From positions 1-64,000 of the forward strand of contig JAPDFW010000004.1 of NCBI GenBank assembly GCA_028826165.1: a DNA stretch of 64,000 nucleotides, given 5' to 3'. Shown here piece by piece: positions 35,401 through 46,187 of this stretch. The notes under the pieces were generated by a model that saw nothing but the letters and a program-made list of their open reading frames with translations, had not been told where the DNA came from and ran no database searches. Each line of letters starts with the position of its first letter. The first letter of the stretch is position 1. Source of the DNA: Anaeramoeba ignava (Eukaryota > Metamonada > Anaeramoebidae). Made by a program: the position numbers and the translations under genes.

Positions 35401-36499
35401 AATGAAATTGAAGAAATGAAAAATAGAATTAAATTAAAAAAAAATAAATATTTGGAAAAAATTGAAAAAAAAATCCAAGAAATGAAAATTCAAATTGAAA
35501 AATTAAACGAAATTGAAATTGAAAAAATAATTCAAGAATTTAAAAATGAAATTGAATTAAAAAAAATTGAATATTTTAAACAAATTGATGAAGAAATCAA
35601 AAATATTCAAAAAAAAATTGATGAAGAAAAATCAAAAATAAAAATTCTTCAATCACCAGAAAAAGCAATAATTTTTTTACAAGAACTTTCAAATTCAATT
35701 CAACAACATGATAAGAGTAAATCAAAAACAAAATTAAAAAAAGAAAATTTAATCAAATCATTTTATCTTATTTAATATTTCATTTCCAAAACAAAATGAA
35801 AATAAACATAAATAATTGGAGTTCATGTTCATTTGATTCTTGAATGTATGAATAAGTTTCCTAATAATGAAATTATTCAACAAAATGGGTGTTTTACTTT
35901 AGCAATTATTGCTTATGGTGATGGTAAATAAATTCTTATTTAAATTTATTTCAAAAATAAAAATAAAACTAAAAATAAAAATAGAAATAGAAAACAAAAT
36001 TGAGATCAGGAATTTAAAAGGAATTGAAACAATTATTAAAGCAATGAATAATTTCCCAAATATCCAAATTATTCAAGAGAATGGATGTTTAACTTTAGGA
36101 ATTATTGCTTATGATGATGGTAAATAAATTCTTAATTAAATTTATTTCAAAACTAAAAATTAAACTGAAACTAAAAATAAAAATAGAAAATCAAAATGAG
36201 ATTAAAAAATTAAATGGAATTGAACCAATTATTAATGCAATGAATAATTTCCCAAATATTGAAGATATTCAAATATATGGATGTTTAACTTTAGGAATTA
36301 TTGCTTATGATGATGGTAAATAAATTCTTAATTAAAATTTTCTTCAATTACTTAATCCAAAATAAAAATAAAAATAGAAAACAAAATTGAAATAAGGAAA
36401 TTAAAAGGAATTAAAGTTATTATTAATGCAATGAATAATTTCCCAAATATTGAAGATATTCAACAATTTGGAAAATTGGCACTTGAAAAATTCAAATGA
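32427..36499 (+). pseudogene. BTB-coiled-coil-armadillo gene, plus copy (4 armadillo exons)
   Basis: This is the inverted, nearly identical partner of the gene at 36654-42270. An N-terminal hexanucleotide array (32440-33890) changes frame several times. A BTB/BACK-like region follows (33931-34554: IGLMFGNKKTSDFQIYCGKD, CHRSILEARSKYF, KPIIKFFYNGKFKF). One extra A near 34506 (AAAAC versus AAAC in the partner) shifts the frame. A second divergence near 34750 replaces the coiled-coil start. 34816-35775 keeps a long coiled coil (KEIEEIQKEYEKWEKE onward, with NNENNEN repeats). A stop at 35773 precedes four armadillo-type exons (~35825-35925, ~35990-36121, ~36185-36317, ~36375-36499) of the form AMNNFPNIQIIQENGCLTLG. 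Multiple breaks make a full product unlikely. Confidence 0.75.
32440..33890 (+). repeat. CAAAAT/GAAAAT hexanucleotide array
   Basis: About 1.4 kb of CAAAAT and GAAAAT hexamers with occasional 1-nt slips. In the gene frame it encodes Gln-Asn/Glu-Asn dipeptides. A slip into the next frame gives Lys-Ile/Lys-Met and stays open. Only the third frame meets TGA. The poly-(Ile-Leu/Ile-Phe) frames on the other strand are mere shadows. Confidence 0.9.
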
Positions 36500-36653
36500 T
36501 TAAAAAATTCTTTTCCCATTTATTGATTTGAAGAATTTTATTTGATTGAAATTAAAAAAAATAATTTGTTTTTGTTTTTTTTTTTATTGAATTTTTTTGT
36601 TTTGAAAGAATAAAAGAAAAAGCAAAAGCAAAAATAAAAAAGTTGGAACTTAT
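36500..36653. other. Centre of the inverted duplication (convergent 3' spacer)
   Basis: A 154-bp spacer lies between the stop codons of the two inverted copies. It contains a T-run (36566-36583) and purine-rich AAAGAAAAAGCAAAAGCAAA. Both copies would terminate transcription here. Confidence 0.6.
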
Positions 36654-39600
36654 TTAATTGTTTTTTAATTTTACTAAAATCAATTTTCCTCTTTCTTGAA
36701 TAAGTTGATTTTCTGGGAAATTTTCCATTGCTTTTTTGATAACTTCAATTCCTTTTAAATTCTTTATTTCAATTTGATTTTCTATTTCTATTTTTATTTT
36801 GGAAATAAATTTGATTTTGATTAATAAATGATTAAATGATTAAATTAGTTTTAATTTATTTTTTTATCTTCATTACCAGCAATATTCAATAAAGCTCCAC
36901 ATCCATTTACTTGAATAATTTCATTTTTTGAAAATTTGTCCATTGCTTTAATAATAGGTTCAATTCCATTTAATTTTTTAATTTCAATTTGATTTTCTAT
37001 TTTTATTTTTATTTTCAGTTTAATTTTTAGTTTTGAAATTCAAAAAAAAATAAAGAAAAATATTATTTGGATTTTGATTGATTTATTTATTTATTTACCA
37101 TCATTTTTAGCAATATTCAATAAAGCACCACATCCATTTCCTTGTATATCTTTATTATCTGGGAATTTATTCATTGCTTTAATAATAGGTTCAATTCCTT
37201 TTAATTTCCTGATCTCAATTTTGTTTCTTATTTTTATTTTTGAAATAAATTTGATATTGATGTTTATTCTTTATTTTTTTTTATATTTACCATTATTAGC
37301 AGCAATATTCAATAAAGCCCAACATCCATTATATTGAATACCTTGATTATCTGGGAATTTATCCATTGCATTAATAATAGGTTCAATTCCATTTAATTTT
37401 TTAATTTCAATTTGATTTTCTATTTTTATTTTTATTTTGGAAATAAATTTGATTCTGATTAATAAATGATTAAATGATTAAATTAGTTTTAATTTATTTT
37501 TTTATTTACCATCATTACCAGCAATATTCAATAAAGCTCCACATCCATTTACTTGAATAATTTGATTATCTGGGAATTTATTCATTGCTTTAATAATAGG
37601 TTCAATTCCATTTAATTTCCTGATCTCAATTTGATTTTCTATTTTTATTTTTATTTTTAATTTAATTTTTGAAATTCAAAAAAAAATAAAGAAAAATATT
37701 ATTTGGATTTTGATTTATTTATTTATTTACCATCATCTTTAGAAATATTCCATAAAGCTCCACATCCATTTTCTTGTATATCTTCATTATCTGGGAATTT
37801 ATTCATTGCTTTAATAATAGGTTCAATTCCATTTAATTTCCTGATCTCAACTTTGTTTTCTATTTTTAATTTTATTTTTATTTTTTTGGAAATGATTAAT
37901 TAATTATTTTTTTTGATTTATATTTATTAATTACCTTTATCCTTAACAGCAATATTCAATAAAGCCCAACATCCATTAAATTGAATAAGTTGATTATTTG
38001 GGAAATTATTCATTGTTTTAATAATAGGTTCAATTCCTTTTAAATTCCTGATCTCAACTTTGTTTTCTATTTTTAATTTTTTGATTATTTTTTGATTATT
38101 TTTGTTTTTATTAATTTATATTTTTATATTTACCAGTATTAGCAGCAATACTCCATAGAGCTAAACATCCATTTTCTTGAATAGCTTCGTTATTTGAGTA
38201 ATTATTCATTGCTTTAATAATAGGTTCAATTCCTTTTAATTCTCTAATTTGATTTTGGTTTTCTATTTTCTATTTTTATTTTTATATTAATTTTCATTTT
38301 CATTTTCATTTTCATTTTCATTTTCATTTTCATTTTCATTTTCATTTTGATTTTATGGTTTTAATTAATTTAATATTTATATTAATTTGATATTTGGATT
38401 TTATATTTACCTTTATTACGAACAGCAATATTCAATAAAGCTCCACTTGCTTTATATTGAATATCTTGATTATTGGAGAATTTATCCATTGCTTTAATAA
38501 TAGGTTCAATTCCATTTAATTTTTTAATCTCATTTTGATTTTCTATTTTTATTTTTATATTTTTATTTTTTGATAATTTTTGGATTTTGGAAATGAATAT
38601 TTTTTCTTCTAATTTTTTTTACTTGAATTAAGAGCAATATTAATTAAAATTGAAATAGATTTTTCTTGAATAATTTGATTATCTGGGAATTTATCCATTG
38701 CATTAATAATAGGTTCAATTCCTTTTAAATTAGAAATTTCTGTTCCTTTTAATTTTCGATTTTCAATTTCTTCACCTTTTTGTTTTGTTTTGTTTTGTTT
38801 TGTTTTATTATTTTGTTTGGAAAAGAAGAATAATAAATAAAAAGAAAAGAAAACAGATTTAATTTTCTTTTTCATTTTGTTAAAAATAATTTAATTTACT
38901 TTTTAATCCTCCTGAAAATATTAATAAAGCTTCAGATGATTTAATTTGAATATCTTCATTATTTGGAAAATTATTCATTGAATTAATAAGAGGTTCGATT
39001 GCATTAATTTTTTTAATTTCCATTGGATTATCTTTAAATTCCCAATTATTATTATTATTTTTAATATTATTTTTTTAATATCATTTCAAAAAATCAAATC
39101 AAGTTTTAAAATAAAGAATATTTACCTTCATTTTCTTTTGCAAATTTTTGTAAAATAGAACATCCATTTTGTTGAATACCTTCATTTGTTCGAAAATTAT
39201 TCATACATTCAGCAATAAAAGGAACATCAATTCCAATTAATTCTTGTGTTTTTGCTTTTTTTTTTAAAAATAAAATATCAAATAAATAAAATGATTTGAT
39301 TAAATTTTCTTTTTTTAATTTTGTTTTTGATTTACTCTTATCATGTTGTTGAATTGAATTTGAAAGTTCTTGTAAAAAAATTATTGCTTTTTCTGGTGAT
39401 TGAAGAATTTTTATTTTTGATTTTTCTTCATCAATTTTTTTTTGAATATTTTTGATTTCTTCATCAATTTGTTTAAAATATTCAATTTTTTTTAATTCAA
39501 TTTCATTTTTAAATTCTTGAATTATTTTTTCAATTTCAATTTCGTTTAATTTTTCAATTTGAATTTTCATTTCTTGGATTTTTTTTTCAATTTTTTCCAA

Positions 39601-42270
39601 ATATTTATTTTTTTTTAATTTAATTCTATTTTTCATTTCTTCAATTTCATTTTGATTTTGATTTTGATTTTCATTATTTTGATTTTGATTATTTTGAATT
39701 TGATTTAGATTTTCATTATTTTCATTATTTTCATTATTTTGAATTTGATTATTTTCATTTTGATTTTGATTTTGATTTTCATTATTTTCATGATTTTGAT
39801 TTTCATGATTTTGAATTTGATTATTTTCATTATTATTATTATTTTGATTTTCATTATTTTGAATTTGATTTTCATTATTTTCATGATTTTCATTATTTTC
39901 ATTATTTTGATTTTGATTATTATGATTATTATGATTATTATGATGTTTATGATGTTTATGATGTTTATGATGTTTATGATGTTTATGATGTTTATGATGT
40001 TTATGATGCTTATGAATTGATTTTGATTTTGAATTTGATTTTTGAATTTGATTTTGATTTTGAATGATTTTCATTTTGTTTTTTGTTTTCATCATTTTCA
40101 TTTTCATTTTCATTTTCATTTTCATTTTGATTTTCATTTTGATTTTCATTTTGATTTTGATTTTCATTTTCATTTTTGTTTTCTTGAATAAATTGTTTAA
40201 ATTTTTTAATTTCTTTTTTTCTTTTTTCAAATTCATTTTTAAATTGTTTAATTGTTTCTTCAAATAATTTTAAATCTTCTTCTATTTTTAATTTAGGGAA
40301 ATTTATTAATTCTTGATATTTTTTATCAATTTCTTCCAAATTTGTATTCTTTCTGTTTTTGAATTCATTTTTAGTTTCTTGTATTTTTTTTTGAAATTCT
40401 TCTAAATCTTTTTTTCTATTTTGTTTAAATAATTCTTTCAAATTATTAATCATTTTCTTGAATTCTTCTAAATATTCTTTTTTCATTTTTTCATTTTCAT
40501 TTTGAATAAATTGTTGAAATTTTTCTTCAGTTTCTTTTTCCCATTTTTATATTCTTTTTGAATTTCTTCAATTTCTTTTTTGATTTTTTCTAATTCTTCT
40601 TTTTCTTTTTGTTTTTCAAATTTTTCTTTTTGAGTTGCTTCTTGTTGATCATAAAGTTGTTCAATTTTAGATTTTGTTATTTGATTTTCTTCTTCAAGTT
40701 TTTGAATATTTGAATTTAATAAAATTATCGCATTTTCAATTTGGGAAATTGATTTATTTTTGGTTTGTTGAATTTGGATTTGATTAATTGATTTTGTTTG
40801 TGAAATTTGATTTAATAAAGTTGAAAAATAATTTTCATTTTCCATTTTTTCAATTTTTTCAATTTCAATTTCATTATTTTCTTTTTGATGATTTATTTCA
40901 AAATTGATTAATTTTATCAATTTTTTTTGATGATTTTGATTCCATTTTTGTTTGATTTGTTCAATAATTTGAAATTGGTTTGGAAGATTTTGGTTTAAAG
41001 AAATCAATCCAATAAAATTAGTTATTTGATTTTGATTTAGATATTTTCCAAAATTTGGATTTGAAATAATAAATTGAATATTTTGGAAAATAAATTTTTC
41101 ACAATTTTGTAAAAGATTTTTTGAATTAATTTTTTGAGTTTTGAAATAAATTTCTAAAATATTTTCAATATTAAAAATTGATTGAATTTCAAGTTCAATT
41201 TTGATTTGAATTTCTTTTAATTTAATTTCATTTGCAAATTTAAAATATTCATCAAATTTTTGTTTATCAAATTTAAATTTTCCATTATAAAAAAATTTAA
41301 TAATTGGTTTAACAATTTCAGAATCAAAATTATTAAAATAAATTGAATCTAATTTGCTTTCTTTTCTATTTATCATAAAATATTTTGAACGAGCTTCTAA
41401 AATTGATCTATGACAAGGAATTAAAATTTTATCTTTTCCACAATAAATTTGAAAATCTGAAGTTTCTTCATTTCCAAACATTAAACCAATTTGTTTATTT
41501 GCTTGTTTTATTAAGAATTTATTCAATTTTTTAATTTTGGTTTGAATTTCTTCATTTTCATTTTTTAACTCATTTTGATTTTCATTTTGATTTTCATTTT
41601 GATTTTCATTTTCATTTTGATTTTCATTTTCATTTTCATTTTCATTTTCATTTTCATTTTCATTTTCATTTTCATTTTCATTTTCATTTTCATTTTCATT
41701 TTGATTTTCATTTTGATTTTCATTTTCATTTTCATTTTCATTTTCATTTTCATTTTGATTTTCATTTTCATTTTCATTTTCATTTTGATTTTCATTTTCA
41801 TTTTCATTTTCATTTTCATTTTCATTTTCATTTTCATTTTCATTTTCATTTTCATTTTCATTTTCATTTTCATTTTCATTTTCATTTTCATTTTCATTTT
41901 CATTTATATTTTGATTTTGATTTTGATTTTGATTTTGATTTTCATTTTGATTTTCATTTTGATTTTGATTTTGATTTTGATTTTGATTTTGATTTTCATT
42001 TTCATTTTGATTTTCATTTTGATTTTTGATTTTGATTTTCATTTTCATTTTCATTTTGATTTTGATTTTCATTTTCATTTTCATTTTTTGATTTTGATTT
42101 TGATTTTGATTTTGATTTTGATTTTGATTTTCATTTTCATTTTCATTTTCATTTTCATTTTCATTTTGATTTTTATTTTCATTTTCATTTTCATTTTGAT
42201 TTTGATTTTGATTTTGATTTTCATTTTCATTTTCATTTTGATTTTGATTTTGATTTTGATTTTGATCCAT
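36654..42270 (-). CDS. BTB-coiled-coil-armadillo repeat protein, minus copy (12 armadillo exons)
   Basis: From ATG 42270: a Q/N/E-rich tract of about 235 residues, a BTB/BACK-like region (about residues 245-450; IGLMFGNEETSDFQIYCGKD, CHRSILEARSKYF), then a long coiled coil, a KHHKHH tract (39945-40020) and NNEN-type repeats. The coding part of the big exon ends at donor 39126. Eleven more exons follow (38900-39031, 38623-38775, then ~126-nt exons down to 36654-36793). Each encodes one 42-residue armadillo-type repeat of the form GIEPIINAMNKFPDNQ...NGC.ALLNIA, with phase-1 introns of 60-100 bp. Two frame problems exist: one base missing at ~40553 (GAATAT-AAAAATGGG) leads to a stop at 40483, and a second shift near 40080 restores the frame. 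If these are assembly errors the product is about 1.6k residues. If real, it is a pseudogene. One armadillo exon has lost its GT donor. Confidence 0.7.
41560..42270 (-). repeat. GAAAAT/CAAAAT hexanucleotide array (coding)
   Basis: The reverse-strand counterpart of 32440-33890, about half as long and richer in GAAAAT (long Glu-Asn run, 41640-41900). It is open from the start codon despite frame slips into Lys-Met/Lys-Ile. Confidence 0.9.
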
Positions 42271-44345
42271 CCTTTTGTTTTTGAAATAAAAATATAATAT
42301 TTTAATTAATAATTTATTAATATTATTTTGATTAGTTATGTTTATTAATTATTTTTTAAAAAAAGGAAAAAAAAAAACAAAAAAGGAAAATTAATTTTGT
42401 TATTTGAATAAATAAAATAAATATTTGGGAAATAATAATAAATCAATAATAAAAATAATTTCCTTTTCGTTTTTATTTGGAATTCAATTTAAAATTTAAT
42501 TTTAATTTTTTTTTATTGAAATAATATTAAATTGATAAGTAATTAATAATTATTTCGTTCCTATTTCATTTGTACTTTGTATTTTTATTATTTATTATTT
42601 ATTTTTATTATAAAAAAAAAACAAAAAAATTTTTACTTAATTTAACGAAATTTATTTTTTTTTTGAAAAGAAAAAAATGAATAAAAAAAGGGAACGGAAT
42701 AAAGAATAATTAATAATTAAATTAGAAATTAACTATATTTTATATATTTTATTAATATTTCTTTATTTAAAATAATATAAAATAATTCTCAATAATTTAA
42801 TAAAATTAATAAAATCTTTTAATCAATTTATTTCAAAAATGGAATAAAGAATATTAAATAATTAAATTTAAAATTAATTATATTTTATATATTTTATTAA
42901 TATTTCTTTTATTTAAAATAATATAAAATTATTCCCAATAATTTAATAAAATTAATAAAATATTTTAATTAATTTATTTCAAAAACGGAATAAAGAATAA
43001 TTAATAATTAAATTTAAAATTAATCACATTTTTATATATTTTATTAATATTTCTTTATTTAAATTAATATAAAATAATTCTCAATAATTTAAATAAAATT
43101 AATAAAATGTTTTCATTAATTTATTTCAAAAACGGAATAAAAGAATAATTAATAATTAAATTAGAAATTAATCACATTTTATATATTTTATTAATATTTC
43201 TTTATTTAAAATAATATAAAACAATTCCTAATAATTTAATAAAATTAATAAAATATTTTTAATTAATTTATTTCAAAAATGGAATAAAGAATATTAAATA
43301 ATTAAATTAGAAATTAATTATATTTTATATATTTTATTAATATTTCTTTATTTAAAATAATATAAAACAATTCCCAATAATTTAATAAAATTAATAAAAT
43401 CTTTTAATCAATTTATTTCAAAAATGAAATAAAGAATATTAAATAATTAAATTAGAAATTAATTATATTTTATATATTTTATTAATATTTCTTTATTTAA
43501 AATAATATATAACTATTCCCAATAATTTAATAAAATTGAGAAGAAAATTGAAATATTTTAATAAAGATATATATTTAATTTTAATAATATTTAATAATAA
43601 TTTAATTTAGATTTATTTTATTTTAATTTTATATAATATTTTTATTTATTATAATAATATTTTTGATTATTTATTATTTCAATTTTAATTATAATAAAAA
43701 TATATTAAAAAGTGGAATAAATATTTTAATAAAGATAAATATTTAATTTTAATAATATTTAATAATAATTTAATTTAAATTTATTTTATTTTAATTTGAT
43801 ATAATATTTTTATTTATTATATTAATATTTTTAATTATTTATTATTCCAATTTTAATTATAATAAAATATATTAAAAATAAAATTAAAAATTAAAAATTT
43901 TAAATAAATTGAATTTAACATGATTGAATAAGATAAACTTTCTAAAAATAATTTACTAATTATTCTATTTTTGATTTTGATTATAATTTATTAATATTTA
44001 AATATTAATTAATAATAAATTTTATTTAATTTTTTTTATTTTAATATTTTAATTAATGAATTTAAATTTAATTATTATTAATTTCTATTTTCAATTTTTA
44101 TTTTTATTTATTATATTAAAAATATTCAATTTTTTAAAATTTATTATTTTTTTTTTTGGATTATTTTTTATCAATTAAATTTTTAATAAATATTTTAAAT
44201 TAAAATTAAATTATTTAAAATTAAATTTGTTTCTTATTTATTATTTTAAAGAAATTAATTTGATTAAAAGTAAATTAAAATTGAATTAAATTTTGAAAAA
44301 AAAATTAAAAAAAAAAAGTTTGATTTTCTTATTATTAATTAATTT
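42271..44345. repeat. ~146-bp satellite and AT-rich spacer, copy 2
   Basis: No gene is seen. Units marked by GGAATAAAGAAT (or ACGGAATAAAG) begin at 42696, 42841, 42987, 43134, 43281 and ~43436, a period of 145-147 bp. They are followed by the longer ATTTTAATAAAGATA unit (~43555 and ~43725) and by the same spacer that precedes the first TLDc copy. Six units here against four in copy 1. 42271-42690 is unrelated AT-rich sequence upstream of the armadillo gene. Confidence 0.8.
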
Positions 44346-46046
44346 TTAAATGAAATAAGTTTCAAGCTCATCAACTTCCCATGAAGAATAAGAACCAGCT
44401 AAATAGCTTTTAGCTTCATTTGAATTATAAGTAATTCCATTAGGTGGATTATAACTATTACCAAAATTTGAATAGCCAGATTGTAAATTAGAATTTAAAT
44501 GAATATCTGGATTTCCAGAATATCCTCCTCCAAAACATGGACCTTTACCTTTCTGTGAATAAATTGCATATTGTTCTTCTCCTTGTTTAATTGTGAACTT
44601 TTCTGGTTTTCTATCCCCTTTATCATTTCTTAATGAAAAAATAAATGCATTTGAATCATTAATGAATCCGACATCTCCTGATTTAAATCCAACTTGAGTA
44701 AAACCTCCAAAAATAAAATTTTGTTTTGTTTTGATAATAACTAATGTTTTTCCTTTCCCATCAACTGCTTTATGCCAATTTTGAGAATTAAATCCATCTC
44801 TTTTTGCTGAATATCCTTTTTTCATTTTAGAAAAAAAATCAATATCATTTATCCATTCTTTTAATTTCTTAACATATTCAATATCTTGAACAATTTTGGA
44901 ATCTTTTTTAATTTTCTGATAACTTTTTTTTAGAAGTTTATCATAACATTTATCTAGAATTGGTTTCGTCTTCTCAATTTGATATTTCAAATTTTGAATT
45001 TCAGATTTCAAACCTTGTATTTCTTTTTCTTTCCTTTGATTTTCATCTTTTAATCCAAAATTTTGTTTTTTTTGTTTTTCATTTTGATTTTGTAAATCTT
45101 GAATTTCTTTTTCTTTATTTTGATTTTCTGATTCAAATGATTTGATTCTTTTATCTCTTCTTTTAATTTTCTTTTCTTTTTCTTTGATTTCTTTGTCTTG
45201 AATTTGAAAAATAGTTCTTTCAAAATGAATTGAAAAAGATTTGGGAAAAAAATCAAATTGTTTTAATTTATCAAAATCTTGTTTTGAAATTGAATCTTTA
45301 TCAAATAATGAAAAAAAAGAATGAAATAATCTTTTCTTTTCAATTCCCTTTCCTTTTAATCTCTCATTTCTTTTTTCAATCCAATTATTTAAAAATTGAA
45401 AAAAATCAAATTGAAAAATTTCTTTTTTTTCTTGTTTAAATTGAATAAATTTGATAATTTCTTCTTTAGTTAAATTGAATAAATTTTCATTATTTTGAAT
45501 TTGGGAAAAATTTTTATTTATTAATTCAAAACATTTTATTTCAATTTCATTTGAATTTAAATTTCGATTTTGGAATAAAAATTGGAAAAAATTTGAATAA
45601 TTAATTGAATTTAAAATTTTTTTTTGAATAATTTCTTTCAATAAATTTAATTTAAAATAAATTGAAATTTCTAATAATTGAATAAGATTTTCTTGATTCT
45701 CAAAAGAAATATTTCCATAATAAATATAACTCAAAATTGATTCCATTTCTTTTTTATTAAATTGATTTAAAAAAATTTTATCAATATCGTTTTTTTCTCT
45801 TAAAAACTTATTAAAAAAAGGAGATCTTGAAAATAAAATTGATTTATGAACTTTAATTTCAAAAGGATTTGATTTATTCTCAACAAAAATTGAAAAATCT
45901 TTAAATGAATTTCCATTTAAAAGGTTTGAATAATCTTTAATTAAATTTTTTGTTACTTTTTTTTCTAAATTTTTCTTTTCATTTTCATTTTCATTTTGAT
46001 TTTGATTTGCATTTTCATTTTGGTTATTATTATTATCATTATCCAT
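44346..46046 (-). CDS. BTB-BACK-coiled-coil-TLDc protein (566 aa)
   Basis: One uninterrupted exon from ATG 46046. An N/Q-rich lead of ~30 residues is followed by a BTB domain (~40-150; NSFKDFSIFVENKSNPFEIK, KVHKSILFSRSPFFNKFL, LSYIYYGNISF) and a BACK-like helical segment (~150-240; FFQFLFQNRNLNS, FELINKNFSQIQ). A coiled coil (~285-380) follows, with repeated NQNKEKEIQDLQ-type heptads. The TLDc domain is at ~390-566 (IIKTKQNFIFGGFTQVGF, NDSNAFIFSLRND, SYLAGSYSSWEVDELETYFI). TLDc domains occur in OXR1/NCOA7-type proteins, where they bind V-ATPase or act in oxidative stress responses. BTB-TLDc pairings are common in amoebae; the role here is unknown. It is the intact sister of 29380-31148. Confidence 0.88.
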   Translation of the reverse strand: MDNDNNNNQNENANQNQNENENEKKNLEKKVTKNLIKDYSNLLNGNSFKDFSIFVENKSNPFEIKVHKSILFSRSPFFNKFLREKNDIDKIFLNQFNKKEMESILSYIYYGNISFENQENLIQLLEISIYFKLNLLKEIIQKKILNSINYSNFFQFLFQNRNLNSNEIEIKCFELINKNFSQIQNNENLFNLTKEEIIKFIQFKQEKKEIFQFDFFQFLNNWIEKRNERLKGKGIEKKRLFHSFFSLFDKDSISKQDFDKLKQFDFFPKSFSIHFERTIFQIQDKEIKEKEKKIKRRDKRIKSFESENQNKEKEIQDLQNQNEKQKKQNFGLKDENQRKEKEIQGLKSEIQNLKYQIEKTKPILDKCYDKLLKKSYQKIKKDSKIVQDIEYVKKLKEWINDIDFFSKMKKGYSAKRDGFNSQNWHKAVDGKGKTLVIIKTKQNFIFGGFTQVGFKSGDVGFINDSNAFIFSLRNDKGDRKPEKFTIKQGEEQYAIYSQKGKGPCFGGGYSGNPDIHLNSNLQSGYSNFGNSYNPPNGITYNSNEAKSYLAGSYSSWEVDELETYFI

Positions 46047-46187
46047 TTTGTTTTTTGTTTTTTGTTTTTTGTTTTGTTTTTGTGTTTTGTTTTTGTGTTT
46101 TGTTTTATTTTTTTGAAAAGGAAAAAAAATGAAAAAAAAAAACGGAAAAAAAATTTTTGATTTTAAATTTTGAATTTTAAATTTTGA

